Of a DNA stretch of 64,000 nt, positions 46,766 through 56,847 are shown piece by piece. Both the position numbers and the translations under genes were made by a program. The stretch comes from Diphasiastrum complanatum. Lineage: Eukaryota; Streptophyta; Lycopodiopsida; Lycopodiales; Lycopodiaceae. The stretch covers positions 52,782,728-52,846,727 of the forward strand of contig CM055098.1 of assembly GCA_029204225.1 (NCBI GenBank). The letters run 5' to 3'. Numbering within the stretch: the first letter of the stretch is position 1; each line of letters starts with the position of its first letter. The notes under the pieces are model-generated. The model ran no database searches. It saw only the letters and a list, made by a program, of their open reading frames with translations, and was not told where the DNA came from.

Positions 46766-47402
46766 TGTGAAAGATTCAACTAGTTTGATTATATTTGCTA
46801 CATTTTATATTTGGCAAACTGTTTATTTTAGACTTAGAGTTTGACTTTTCAAAGTCCATTAGTCTAAATTTCATTTGAATAAACACTTTTTGAAAGTGTG
46901 GGAAATTTAGAAGTCGAGTCTCAGTACATTCAAATTTAAATATTGGGTACATTGAATCTAGACTCAAAAATAGTAGAGTTTACATTTTGGAGGGAAAGCC
47001 ATGTGGCCAAATAGGGTTTGGACCTATTTTAAAAGGATGTAACTTGTGGAGAGACATATATTCTCTCTTCTCTATCTCATTTCATGCTTATACATGGTTC
47101 TCTTGGGTTCTACTATCCATTGGTGCACTATACTTGTGATTGTTGCAATTCTATGTGTAGAACGATCTATGTTTGTTATTTTTGGATCCACACGTGTGAA
47201 ATAAAGTAGCTTGCTAGTTTTGATTGGACAACAATAGCACTTTATGTTTTGATTCATGTTTGATCAAGTTCTATTAGAGTTTGCATCTTATTTTGTGTGT
47301 AGATGCTAATTTTTCTACATTGGCAAGATTGGAGGAGTAGCTTCTTTTGTAACCAAAGATCCTTTATGGATTTGGATCATTTATGATCTGAATTTTTTCA
47401 CA
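46766..47402 (+). repeat. 5' LTR of the Copia at 46766-51957
   Basis: TGTGAAAGATTC to TTTTTTCACA. It includes a CCACACGTGTGAAATAAAG motif near 47191 and ends directly before TGGTATCAGAGC. Confidence 0.92.
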
Positions 47403-47414
47403 TGGTATCAGAGC
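47403..47414 (+). other. Primer-binding site of the Copia element
   Basis: TGGTATCAGAGC, complementary to the 3' end of plant initiator Met tRNA, directly after the 5' LTR. Confidence 0.92.
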
Positions 47415-48048
47415 TTGTGTTTCAAGTTTTGAAGGAGAAAATCAGATCAATCAATAATTTGGTGAAGATATCAAGGCTAGAGCATGCTAGAGAGGATTCT
47501 ACATTCTTGCATTTGTAGATTGGATCTTTTGTAGATCAAAACCCTATATAGGTTTATAAACTTGATCAATTCCGATTTTTGAATTCACATGTTGGATTTG
47601 GTTGATTTTTGGATAATTGGATCTGCCTAAGTGGGGGCTAATAGATTGCATATCAAATTTTCAACATTTGCATGTAGATTTGGAATAATCAATTTTTTTG
47701 TGATTTTGTCAAAATCCTAATATTGATTGGATCTCTAGGTAGATGTTGTTGGACTTCATTTGAGTGTATTTCAAACTTAGGAAGTGGCAAGAGTCATTAG
47801 ATTGAGGATAGATCATAGGTTGATCAAGATTTCATGATTCTATGTGTTGATTTGTTTGGTATAAGTGCTAGAAGAGAATTTTTTGAGTAGTTTCAAATCT
47901 TTGTGATTTCTCTTAAAAATATTTGTTGTTGTTCAAAGGAGTGCTTTGTGCATTGAAACAGATTGAAAGAGAAGATCAGGTCATTGCTATATGGCAACAT
48001 CAAGTGGTGCTGGAAGCCAATGATAGGCTTACCTCAAGTAACTATTAA

Positions 48049-48790
48049 TTGTGGAAGGTGAGGATGGAATCACTTCTTGAAATGAATGATGTGTTGGATA
48101 TTGTTGTAGGTTTGGAGGAGAGACCAACAACACAACAAGATCAAATGAGGTATGATAAGAGGGCCAAAAGGGCTCTACACATGATCAAGATGAATGGTAC
48201 CAATGAGCTTCTCAAAGAGGTTGGTAAGAGTACTTCATCTAAGGATGTTTGAGATTCATTGAAGAAGCTTTATAAATCCAAGTCTACTTCTAGATTGTTG
48301 ACTCTAAGAAGGCAAATATTTTTTTGTTTGCAAAATAATGAAAAAAGCCCAAGTACTTTTATTTTGCGGATGGAAGCATTGAATGATGAGTTGGCTTGCA
48401 TTGATGAGAGCATTAAGGAAGGAGAGCTTGTTCAAGTTATTCTTAATGGATTGTTGGATGCTCATGCTAACATTGTTCAAAGTATTCTATTCAAAAGACT
48501 TTGCAGTTTGATGGATCTTCAAGAGATCTTGATCAATGAAGAATATAGGCTTCAAGCAAGAAGTGGATCTACATCAACACTTCAAGAGAAGTCTATGTTC
48601 ACAAAGGGCAAAAGCAAAAGCAAGTGGTCTAAAGGGCAAGATCAAGTGGAAGCTTCTTCAAGTGGCAAAAAGAAGGATAGATCAAAGCTCAAGTGCTTCT
48701 ATTGTGGCATCAAATGACACTTTGCAAGTGAATGCTACGAGAAACAACAAGATCAAGGAGACAAGCAAAGTAATCTTACTCTTGATAAGG
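48049..48790 (+). pseudogene. Copia gag relic
   Basis: Capsid of a Copia element. VRMESLLEMNDVLDIV opens the UBN2/Retrotran_gag-like region. SLKKLYKSKSTSRLLTLRRQ matches the usual LxxxYxxKSxxxKLxLxxxL pattern, followed by FILRMEALNDELACI. A basic linker leads to the zinc knuckle CFYCGIK*HFASEC, in which the glycine before His is a stop codon near 48715. Another stop lies at about 48250. The usual N-terminal start of gag before 48049 is in a different frame. Inactive. Confidence 0.85.
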
Positions 48791-48799
48791 ATGGTTTGG

Positions 48800-51317
48800 A
48801 TGTTTAAGATGCAAATGATGATGCTTTTGTGATGTCTTCATGTATGTTTGCTAATGATGGAGATCTAGATCCATGGTGGATTGAGTGGAGCAAGTTCACA
48901 CATGACTTTTTACAAAGAGTATTTCGCTTCTTTGTTGGCGTATGGAGATGACAAGAGGGTGATCTACACGACCAATGATGGTGAATGTGCAATCAAAGGG
49001 ATTACAGTTCATATTTATCTCTTTACAAATAAGAATGTTCATTTGGAGGATGTCTTATTTATTTCATCTAGTACCAAGAATTTGCTTAGTGTGAGTCAAA
49101 TGCTAAGTAAAGGCCTCAAAATTGAGTTTGATGGAGATGCTTGTATGATCAAAAGGAAGGATGTCTTGATTGGAAAAGATAAAAGACAAGGGAAATTGTT
49201 CAAACTAGATGCTTGTATTATTGCTAACCAACTTGGATGTGTTTCAAAAGAGCAAATGCCTATTCAAGAGGTAAGTGACATCAATTATGTTTGTGAGTCT
49301 TGTGCTTTGTCTAAGTCACATAGACTACCTTATACTAGATCTACATCAATAGGTGGCCGGGTGCTATTTGGATGGAAGAACACATTTTGAGATGCTATTC
49401 AAGAGGAGGCAGAGTGCCAACTTTCTTAGAACTTTTGGACGCACATGCTATGTCAACATTACACTTGATGATAGGACAAAGGAAGGTCCATCTTCAAGGA
49501 AAAGTATATTTGTTGGATATAGTGAGGTGAGTAAAGCCTACAAGGGTTACATTCCTTTTACTAACAAGGTGATTACTGGTAGAGATTTCATTTTTGATGA
49601 GGGGAACATTCCAAAAGTATCTTCAAGCATTATTGATGGTAATGTGGATGGATCTAACATTCTTGACGTTCATGTAAAGGATCCTACTTTAGATGGTGAT
49701 GATGATGGACCTTCATCAAGTCAGAAGCCAAGGAAAGACAAGTACCTTCAAGGCTCAGATATGATGAAAAGGGTAAGCAAGTAGTTTCTGAAAATTATGT
49801 TTTTTTTCTAACCTCTTTTGATGGACCTACAAGTGTAGGTGAAGCAAGGAAAGAAGAGGAGTGGATCCAAGCAATGGATCTTGAGTATCAAGCTCTTACG
49901 AAGAATGGAACATGGAGATTGGTGGAGTTACCTAAGGACAAGAAAGCTATTGGATGTAAATGGATATTCAAGGTGAAGACAAACCAAGATGGATCTATCA
50001 ACAAGTACAAGGCAAGGTTACTGGCAAAAGGATATTCTCAAGAACAAGGGATTGACTATGATGAGACCTTTGCACCCATGGCAAACATGGTAAGCATTCG
50101 AGTCATCATCTCACTTGCTACACTTTATGAATGAGATCTATGGCAAATGAATATTATAAATGCATTCCTGAATGATGATCTTGAAGAGGAAGTGTACATG
50201 GAGCAACTCGAGAGCTACATTTCATCAACAAAGCCAAATCATGCGCGTCTACTACAAAAGAGTTTGTATGGCCTTAAGCAAGCACCAAGGAGTTGGTATG
50301 CTTAGCTTAACACTTTTTTACTATCTCAAGGCTTTTTTATGAGTGAGTATGATCATTCACTTTATTATAGGTTTGCTGGAAATGATGTTACCATCTTGCT
50401 AATCTATGTGGAGACAATCAAGATGTGGAGGATATCAAGAACACTCTTAAGAAGGAGTTTGAGGTGCATAATCTTGGTAACTTGCATTACATTTTGGGAA
50501 TGTAAGTGATTAGGACTTCTCAATCTACTTTCATTTGTCAAGAGAAGTATGCTAATTCTATTCTGAAAAGATTTTATATGATAGATGCAAAAGCTAGTGA
50601 TACACCTATAGAGTCTCACTATAAAGCTAATTATAAGAGGTAGTGAAAGATCTTTCAAGAAAATTACTCTTTATAGGAAGCTAGTTGGTTCACTCACATA
50701 TTTAAATACTACTAGACCAGATCTAAGCTATTATGTTGGAAGATTGAGTCAATTCATGCAAGATCCTAGTGAGGAGCATTGGAAGCTAGGAAAACGAGTT
50801 TTGAGGTACATAATTGGAACTCGAGATTTTGGCATATTGTATGAGGGATCATCATCTAATCTTTTTGGATTTTCAGATTTGGACATCCATTAGTGCTCAT
50901 TGTATTTTCATGGGTGATGGAACTATATCATAGATGTCAAAGAAACAAGACACTATAGTGAGGCCGAGTACGAAGCTCTTACATATTGCACAAAGGAGAT
51001 GGTATGGATCAAGAGGATGATGAAGGATCTTCACTTGCTAGATTTTTCAGAGAGCCCAATCATCTTTTGTGACAATCTATTAGCCCAAAGGTTGGCAACC
51101 AATCCTATCTTTCATGCTAGGAGCAAGCATATTGAGGTGCAATATCATTTTGTGAGGGAGCAAGTCATTGCAAAGGAGGTGGAGCTTCAACATGTGTCCT
51201 CAAGGGAATGTGTAGCTGATATCTTCACCAAAGCATTGGGAAAAGACTTGTTCATGAAGAAAAGGACATCACTTGGAGTGTTATCAAAGTCCATGCTAAA
51301 ACTAGTTGAAGAGGGAG
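48800..51317 (+). pseudogene. Copia pol relic lacking the integrase catalytic core
   Basis: The protease motif is split: DPWWI shifts frame before SGASSHMTF, so the catalytic Asp is lost. The GAG_pre-integrase region continues to CESCALSKSHRLPYTRSTS, then jumps near 49345 to the integrase C-terminus (NFLRTFGRTCYVNI, GYSEVSKAYKGY). The whole DDE core is thus deleted. RT runs from CKWIFKVKTNQDGSINKYKA through DETFAPMANM and LYGLKQAPRSWYA. At the catalytic site YVDD is replaced by YVETIK, through a small deletion near 50405. RNase H retains SEAEYEAL, DNLLAQRL, FHARSKHIEV and SRECVADIFTKALG. The element cannot have been autonomous in this form. Confidence 0.88.
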
Positions 51318-51957
51318 TGTGAAAGATTCAACTACTTTGATCATATTTGCTACATTTCTATATTTGGCAAATTGAGGCCAACTTTATTTTAGACTTAAAG
51401 TTTGACTTTTCAAAGTTCATTAGTCTAAATTTCATTTGAATAAACATCTTTTGAAAGTGTAAGAAAGTTAGAAGTCGAGTTTAAGTACATTCAAATTTAA
51501 ATGCTGATTACATTGAATCTAGACCCAAAAATATTAGGATTTACATTTTGGAGGGAAAGCCAAGTGGCCAAATAGAGTTTGGACCTATTATAAAAGATGT
51601 AACTCGTGGAGAGACATATCTTCTCTCTTCTCTATCTCATTTCATGCTTATACATGGATCTCTTGGGTTCTACTATCCATTGGTGCACTATACTTGTGAT
51701 TGCTTGCAATTCTATGTAGAATGATCTATATTTGTTATTTTTGGATCCACACATGTGAAATACAGTAGCTTGCTGGTTTTGTACGGACAACAATAATACT
51801 TTATGTTTTGATTCATTTTCAAGTTTTATTAGAGTTTGCATCTTATTTTTTGTGTAGATGCTGATTTTTCTACATTGACAAGATTGGTGGAGTAGCTTCT
51901 TTTGTAACCAAAGATCCTCTATGGATTTGGATCATTTATAATTTGAATTCTTTCACA
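51318..51957 (+). repeat. 3' LTR of the Copia at 46766-51957
   Basis: TGTGAAAGATTC to TTCTTTCACA. It follows the polypurine tract and carries CCACACATGTGAAATACAG near 51749. It contains a GAGGCCAACTTTATTTTAG segment that is shortened in the 5' LTR. Confidence 0.92.
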
Positions 51958-52988
51958 ATAGAGTGCCCTTCTACATGTTCAATTTTGACAAAGATGCTAT
52001 GACTTAGTCTTGAAATTTATTCTTAATTTTTTGTTTCCAATTCATATAGAATGGTTTGCATGGGTGAATCATGTAGCTTGTTGCTTAGACTCAAATACTA
52101 TTTCTTTGATATGTTCAAAGATTCGTAATGTTCTTTGGTGATCGAATTCATGCATGACTAATTTTGTCTAGTGATTGATTGATGGAGATCAATTTATCCA
52201 GTTGAAATAAATTATTCATGGTGTTGTTACATGAAGCTAATTATTGCATGATGATGAGAGTGATAGTTTTTCACTAAAATTGATCCTCTTTGAAATCATG
52301 CAAATTTAGAACATAGAATGGAATTGCAGTTCTATCATTTATGTAGTACGTTATTCAGAAAAAGCAATGATAGGAGTTGAATCCCTACAAACGTATAAAC
52401 CCTGTAAATTAATTTTATGGTTCCTTGTTTTGCTCTGATTTGAACTGTAAAGTTTTGGAGAGAAACGAGAAAAGAGATTATGTTGTTTTGGTTAATTGTG
52501 CATGCTTGAAAATTCTCTTCCTTGTTGTTTTGTAGTTGTATCTTGTTATTGAAAGATTGTTGCAATCTGTCATAGGATTATTCTACTTACACTTGACCAC
52601 AAATGTAGTTATGGAAGGGAGTGAGTGGCCTCTGATTTTCAGAACTTTGATGTATTAGTAATCTCATCCTTGGAATTGTAATTCCTTTCAAAAAATCAAA
52701 TGAACTTCTTATTGCTTATGTGTTTCTGCAAATTGTAGAAAGCATGAAGTAAAGTAAAATTCTGATTTTGGGAATAGACATGGTATTTCCTCTGTTTTAC
52801 TAAAGAGAGCGGTTATGAGAATTGATGGGTAGATCTCATCCCCTGGGAACTAGCAGAGTGGCTACCAAAGTTGGTTGATATCTGCAATCTTGGCCTGTAG
52901 CTCAAATTCTGGATCTAACAGATGCTTGGAACCTAATGGTGACAACATGTGTGTTTGATCAGTTGACGGAAGTTGAACGTTGAGAAAT
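51958..52988 (+). mobile_element. Element L2 leader, continuation after Copia insertion
   Basis: Starts ATAGAGTGCCCTTCTACATG and resembles the L1 internal region from about 19048 (AGAGTGCTCTTCTACTTG; GATTGATTG.GATCAATT). Similarity is clear by eye for about the first 250-300 bases and uncertain further on. No coding content was recognised. Ends at the LTR starting at 52989. Confidence 0.5.
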
Positions 52989-53624
52989 TGTGAAAATTAC
53001 AGATCCAAAACACAACTAATGGATCTAAGATCTTGGGCCAATTAGGTATGCACATCTAGATTTAGTCACAAGATAGAATTCATCAAGATTAGCATTTTAG
53101 AATTGCATAGATTACTAAGATCTGATCATGAACATGAAAATATAGTATGGTACTGTACCTGTTCGTACAACAACAACAATAGACTGTCCTTCACACGTGT
53201 GGAACCTATGTCAACCATAAAATCAACATTCTACACATAGAAAATCAAGATATCAAGAGATAAACGCATGAGATGGACAAAGAAAATCAAGAGATGAATT
53301 CTCCATATAAAATGAGAATACAATGATATGTTTTCCACGTAGGTACTACTATTTATAACTGCCAAAATGCCATTTGTCCACTTTCCCTAAATATGCCCTA
53401 AAATGGCAACTTCTAGGTACTTAACCATAAACCTAAAAATACTTGTCCAAATGCAATTTACCAAAATTAGCCAATTAAAATGGGTCCAAACATGAACTCA
53501 TCCACATATCTACTTGCAAAAGTAGGCCTTTATTGACAAATATGAAACTTTCTCTAACTTGAGATTTCATTTTGGCCTCCAAAAATACCAAATAAAAGAA
53601 CCAAACTAGTTGCAATTTTTCACA
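52989..53624 (-). mobile_element. LTR of a minus-strand Copia element
   Basis: On the minus strand it starts TGTGAAAAATTGC and ends TAATTTTCACA, 636 bp, with CCACACGTGTGAAGGACAG inside. A polypurine tract (RC of CTCCCTCTTC, 53625-53634) and the RNase H end lie just upstream in the minus sense, so this is the 3' LTR. Its ends and the downstream polypurine context match the Copia at 46766-51957, but the middle has diverged. Confidence 0.85.
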
Positions 53625-54362
53625 CTCCCTCTTCAACTAGTTTTAGCATAGATTCAGATAGAACTCGAAGTTAGGTTCTATTCTTCATAAACAACTATTT
53701 CCATGCTTTGGTGAAGATATCAGCCACACACTCCCTTGAAGAAACATGTTGAAGCTCGACCTCCTTTGCCATGACTTGTTCAGTCACAAAATGATAAGCC
53801 ACTTCGATATGCTTGCTCCTTGCATGAAAAATAGGATTGCTTGCCAATCTTTGGGCTGAAAGGTTATCACAAAAGATGATTGAACTCTCTGAAAAATCTA
53901 GCAAGTGAAAATCCATTACCATTTTTTTGATCCATAACATCTCCTTTGTACAAGATGTAAGAGCTTTGTACTCGGCCTCACTAGTTGACAATGAGATAGT
54001 AACTTGTTTTTTTGACATCCAAGAGATAGCTCCATCACCTATGAAGATAGCATGTGCACTTATGGACTTTTTATCCATTTGATCTCTAGAAAAGTCCCTC
54101 CATAAACAATGCCAAGATCACTAGTCTCCAAGATGTATCTCAATACCCTCTTGCCTAGTTTCCAATGCTCCACAGTTGGATCATGCATGAATTGGCTTAG
54201 ACTACCAACACAACAGCTTAGATCAGGTCTTGTGATGGTTAAACATATGTGTAAACCAACTAGCTTCATATAGAGAGTAACGTCCTCAAAGGATCTTTCA
54301 TTACCTCTTATATTGAGCTTTACATTTGACTCCATTGGTGTATCAAAAGACTTTGCATCTAC
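53625..54362 (-). pseudogene. Copia RT end/RNase H relic, minus strand
   Basis: Minus-strand translation gives KSFDTPMESNVKLNIRG, TRPDLSCCVGSLSQFMHDP, the RNase H motifs DGAISWMSKKQVTISLSTSE and FCDNLSAQRLASNP, then FHARSKHIEVAYHFV and SRECVADIFTKAW. A frame change occurs near 54070. The fragment is close to the RNase H end of the Copia at 46766-51957. Its 5' part is missing: at about 54363 a plus-strand LTR begins. Confidence 0.88.
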
Positions 54363-55247
54363 TGTTGGATTTCTATCCTCTCCCTCCTTATCTTATGCTA
54401 ATCTAGATCCATTCATTAGCTATTGTGAATATTTGTATGGTCGCGACATCTGCAGAATTACACTTGTTTCCTGACAACTTGCATTATTACAAAGAAAGTC
54501 GATGACAATGTTCTTCAATTTTTTCGACATCGACTTATCCGAAGTCTCCGACTTCGCGGACTTATCCGAAGTCTCTGACTTTGCCAACTTGTCCATGATC
54601 TCTGACTAGCTCGACGTCATCGATTTGATCGACATCTCTAACTGAATCAGATGTTTGAAAGCAACATGCAACAGCACGTAGTGCCTTAATTCTAATTTGT
54701 AAAATATGAGTTAGCTATTTTTTTTATCAGTTAGCCATGTGTACATATTAAGCAACTTATCAGTGCTCATCAACATAGTAGAATCGGTGCAATTAGTATA
54801 ATCAATAATTGAATCAATTGATTCAAAGCGCAATTTCATCATTCTTTCTCTTTGTTATTACAGGGTATTGTATCACGAAGAACGTGTTTCTATTCTAAAA
54901 AATCACATTGTATTTCTGCATGACTAATCCATCATTTTTCTAGCAATTTAGATCGTGTATAGTAATTATATGTTCAAAACTGATTCATACTTGTCGATTG
55001 ATTGTTTTGTAGATTTCATTGTTTTATATGACTTATAGCACTGTTCAATTTTTTGCTCTGATCATTGCACTTGAAACAACTCTTCTAAATTCAATTCACC
55101 ATAACTTTGTGCATGGCTATGGAATCAATCGCATAGGTCCATGAACTTCGAAGCTGTGATCAAGTAAGGCAGACCCGATCTGCTCAAATATGATAAACAT
55201 AGTTTGTATGCACCAAGAAATCTTCCCTCACTGACCGATTTCCAACA
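54363..55247 (+). mobile_element. Copia-type LTR starting TGTTGGATTTC
   Basis: Begins TGTTGGATTTCTATCC and ends GATTTCCAACA, with a primer-binding site directly after. The ends are inverted (TGTTGGA / TCCAACA, TGTTGGA...TCCAACA perfect over 7 bases). About 885 bp. The U3 part carries the 27-bp tandem repeat described separately. The LTR at 61007 also starts TGTTGGATTTC and has similar GACTT/GAAGT clusters. It interrupts the minus-strand Copia ending at 54362. Confidence 0.75.
54532..54585 (+). repeat. 27-bp tandem repeat with GACTT...GAAGTC palindromes
   Basis: Two units, GACTTATCCGAAGTCTCCGA... (54532-54558) and GACTTATCCGAAGTCTCTGA... (54559-54585), differ at a few bases. Each contains GACTT and its complement AAGTC. 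They lie in the U3 part of an LTR. Confidence 0.88.
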
Positions 55248-55379
55248 TGGTATCAGAGCACATTCTCTGATTCCTAAAGGAGAATCTAGAGCATTTAATA
55301 TCAAAACAATTGTTTTCATATAGTGTAGACAGTTACTATTATTGTTTTTAGTCATATTAATCTATTATCTGTGTATACT
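55248..55379 (+). mobile_element. Primer-binding site and short leader after the TGTTGGA LTR
   Basis: TGGTATCAGAGC at 55248-55259, then about 120 bases of leader, cut by an inverted LTR fragment at 55380. Confidence 0.7.
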
Positions 55380-55670
55380 CACGAGTTACATCCTTTTATA
55401 ACAGGTACAAACCCTATTTGGCCACTTGGCTTTCCCACCAAAATGCAAACCCTACTCTTTTTTGGGTCTAGATTCAAAGTACCCAACATTCAAATTTGAA
55501 TCTACTCAAACTCAACTTCTAACTTTCTCACACTCTCAAAAAGTGTTTATTCTAATGAAATTTAGAGTAATGAACTTTGAAAAGTCAAACTCTAAATCTA
55601 AAACAAAGTTGGCCTCAATTTGCCAAATATAGAAATGTAGCAAATATGATCAAACTAGTTGAATCTTTCA
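55380..55670 (-). mobile_element. Inverted partial LTR of the 46766-51957 Copia family
   Basis: The reverse complement starts TGAAAGATTCAACTAGTTTG (ending at plus position 55670) and continues through ATATTTGGCAAATTGAGGCC and GGAGGATGTAACTCGT-like sequence. It matches the first 290 bases of that LTR. It retains the GAGGCCAACTTTGTTTTAG segment present in the 3' LTR. The rest of the element is absent. Confidence 0.82.
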
Positions 55671-55710
55671 CAGTCCTTGCCCTTCAAATCCAAAAATGCG
55701 AAAAAAATAT

Positions 55711-55976
55711 GACACTACATTTTTACATGCTGTTTTTGACAGGCAAGAAATGCAACACTGCATTTTTACATGCAGCTTCTGACAAGCGACAAAAAGTGAA
55801 AAAAGTGACACTACAATTTTACATGGGTTTCTACACAGGTGAAAAATATGACACTACAGTTTTATATGAGCTTCTACATAGGCAAAAAACCCGACACTAC
55901 AGTTTTACACGGGATTCTACACAGGCAAAAGAACCTGACACTCTACAGAAATACATAGGATTTCCCACAGGCTGTC
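55711..55976 (+). repeat. Tandem repeat, six units of about 43 bp
   Basis: Units start at 55711, 55754, 55807, 55850, 55893 and 55937. Each reads roughly GACACTACAGTTTTACATG, then a TTCTACACAGGCAAAA tail. Unit 2 carries a 10-base insertion. An open frame crosses the array and would encode 14-residue-like repeats, but no start signal or domain supports translation. The array lies between an inverted LTR fragment and repeat C copy 2. Confidence 0.88.
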
Positions 55977-56154
55977 TATGTCTTCACGCTCAATAACAAT
56001 TGTTCTAATTAGCCAATTAATTAGCTGTGAAGCGATCTTGTAAATGTAAAGCTAGAATAATACAAGATCTTTCACTTGCTATTACTGTAAATGAGTGATT
56101 GAAGATAGAACACATCTAAAAATCAGAGATTAATATTAGAGGATGATCTGACAT

Positions 56155-56825
<671 letters not shown>

Positions 56826-56847
56826 TGACTGCATTCAGAAGCTTCCC

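Larger units (their letters stand above)
46766..51957 (+). mobile_element. Copia retrotransposon with both LTRs, degenerate
   Basis: The element is 5192 bp. Its LTRs (637 and 640 bp) start TGTGAAAG, and the 3' LTR ends CTTTCACA, forming perfect 8-bp inverted ends. A tRNA-iMet primer-binding site follows the 5' LTR, and a polypurine tract (GAAGAGGGAG, 51308-51317) precedes the 3' LTR. The target duplication is imperfect: GTAGA against ATAGA. The LTRs differ at several dozen positions by eye, so the insertion is old. Coding parts are in the order gag, protease, GAG_pre-integrase, integrase C-terminus, RT, RNase H, typical of Copia. It inserted into the leader of element L2. Confidence 0.9.
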
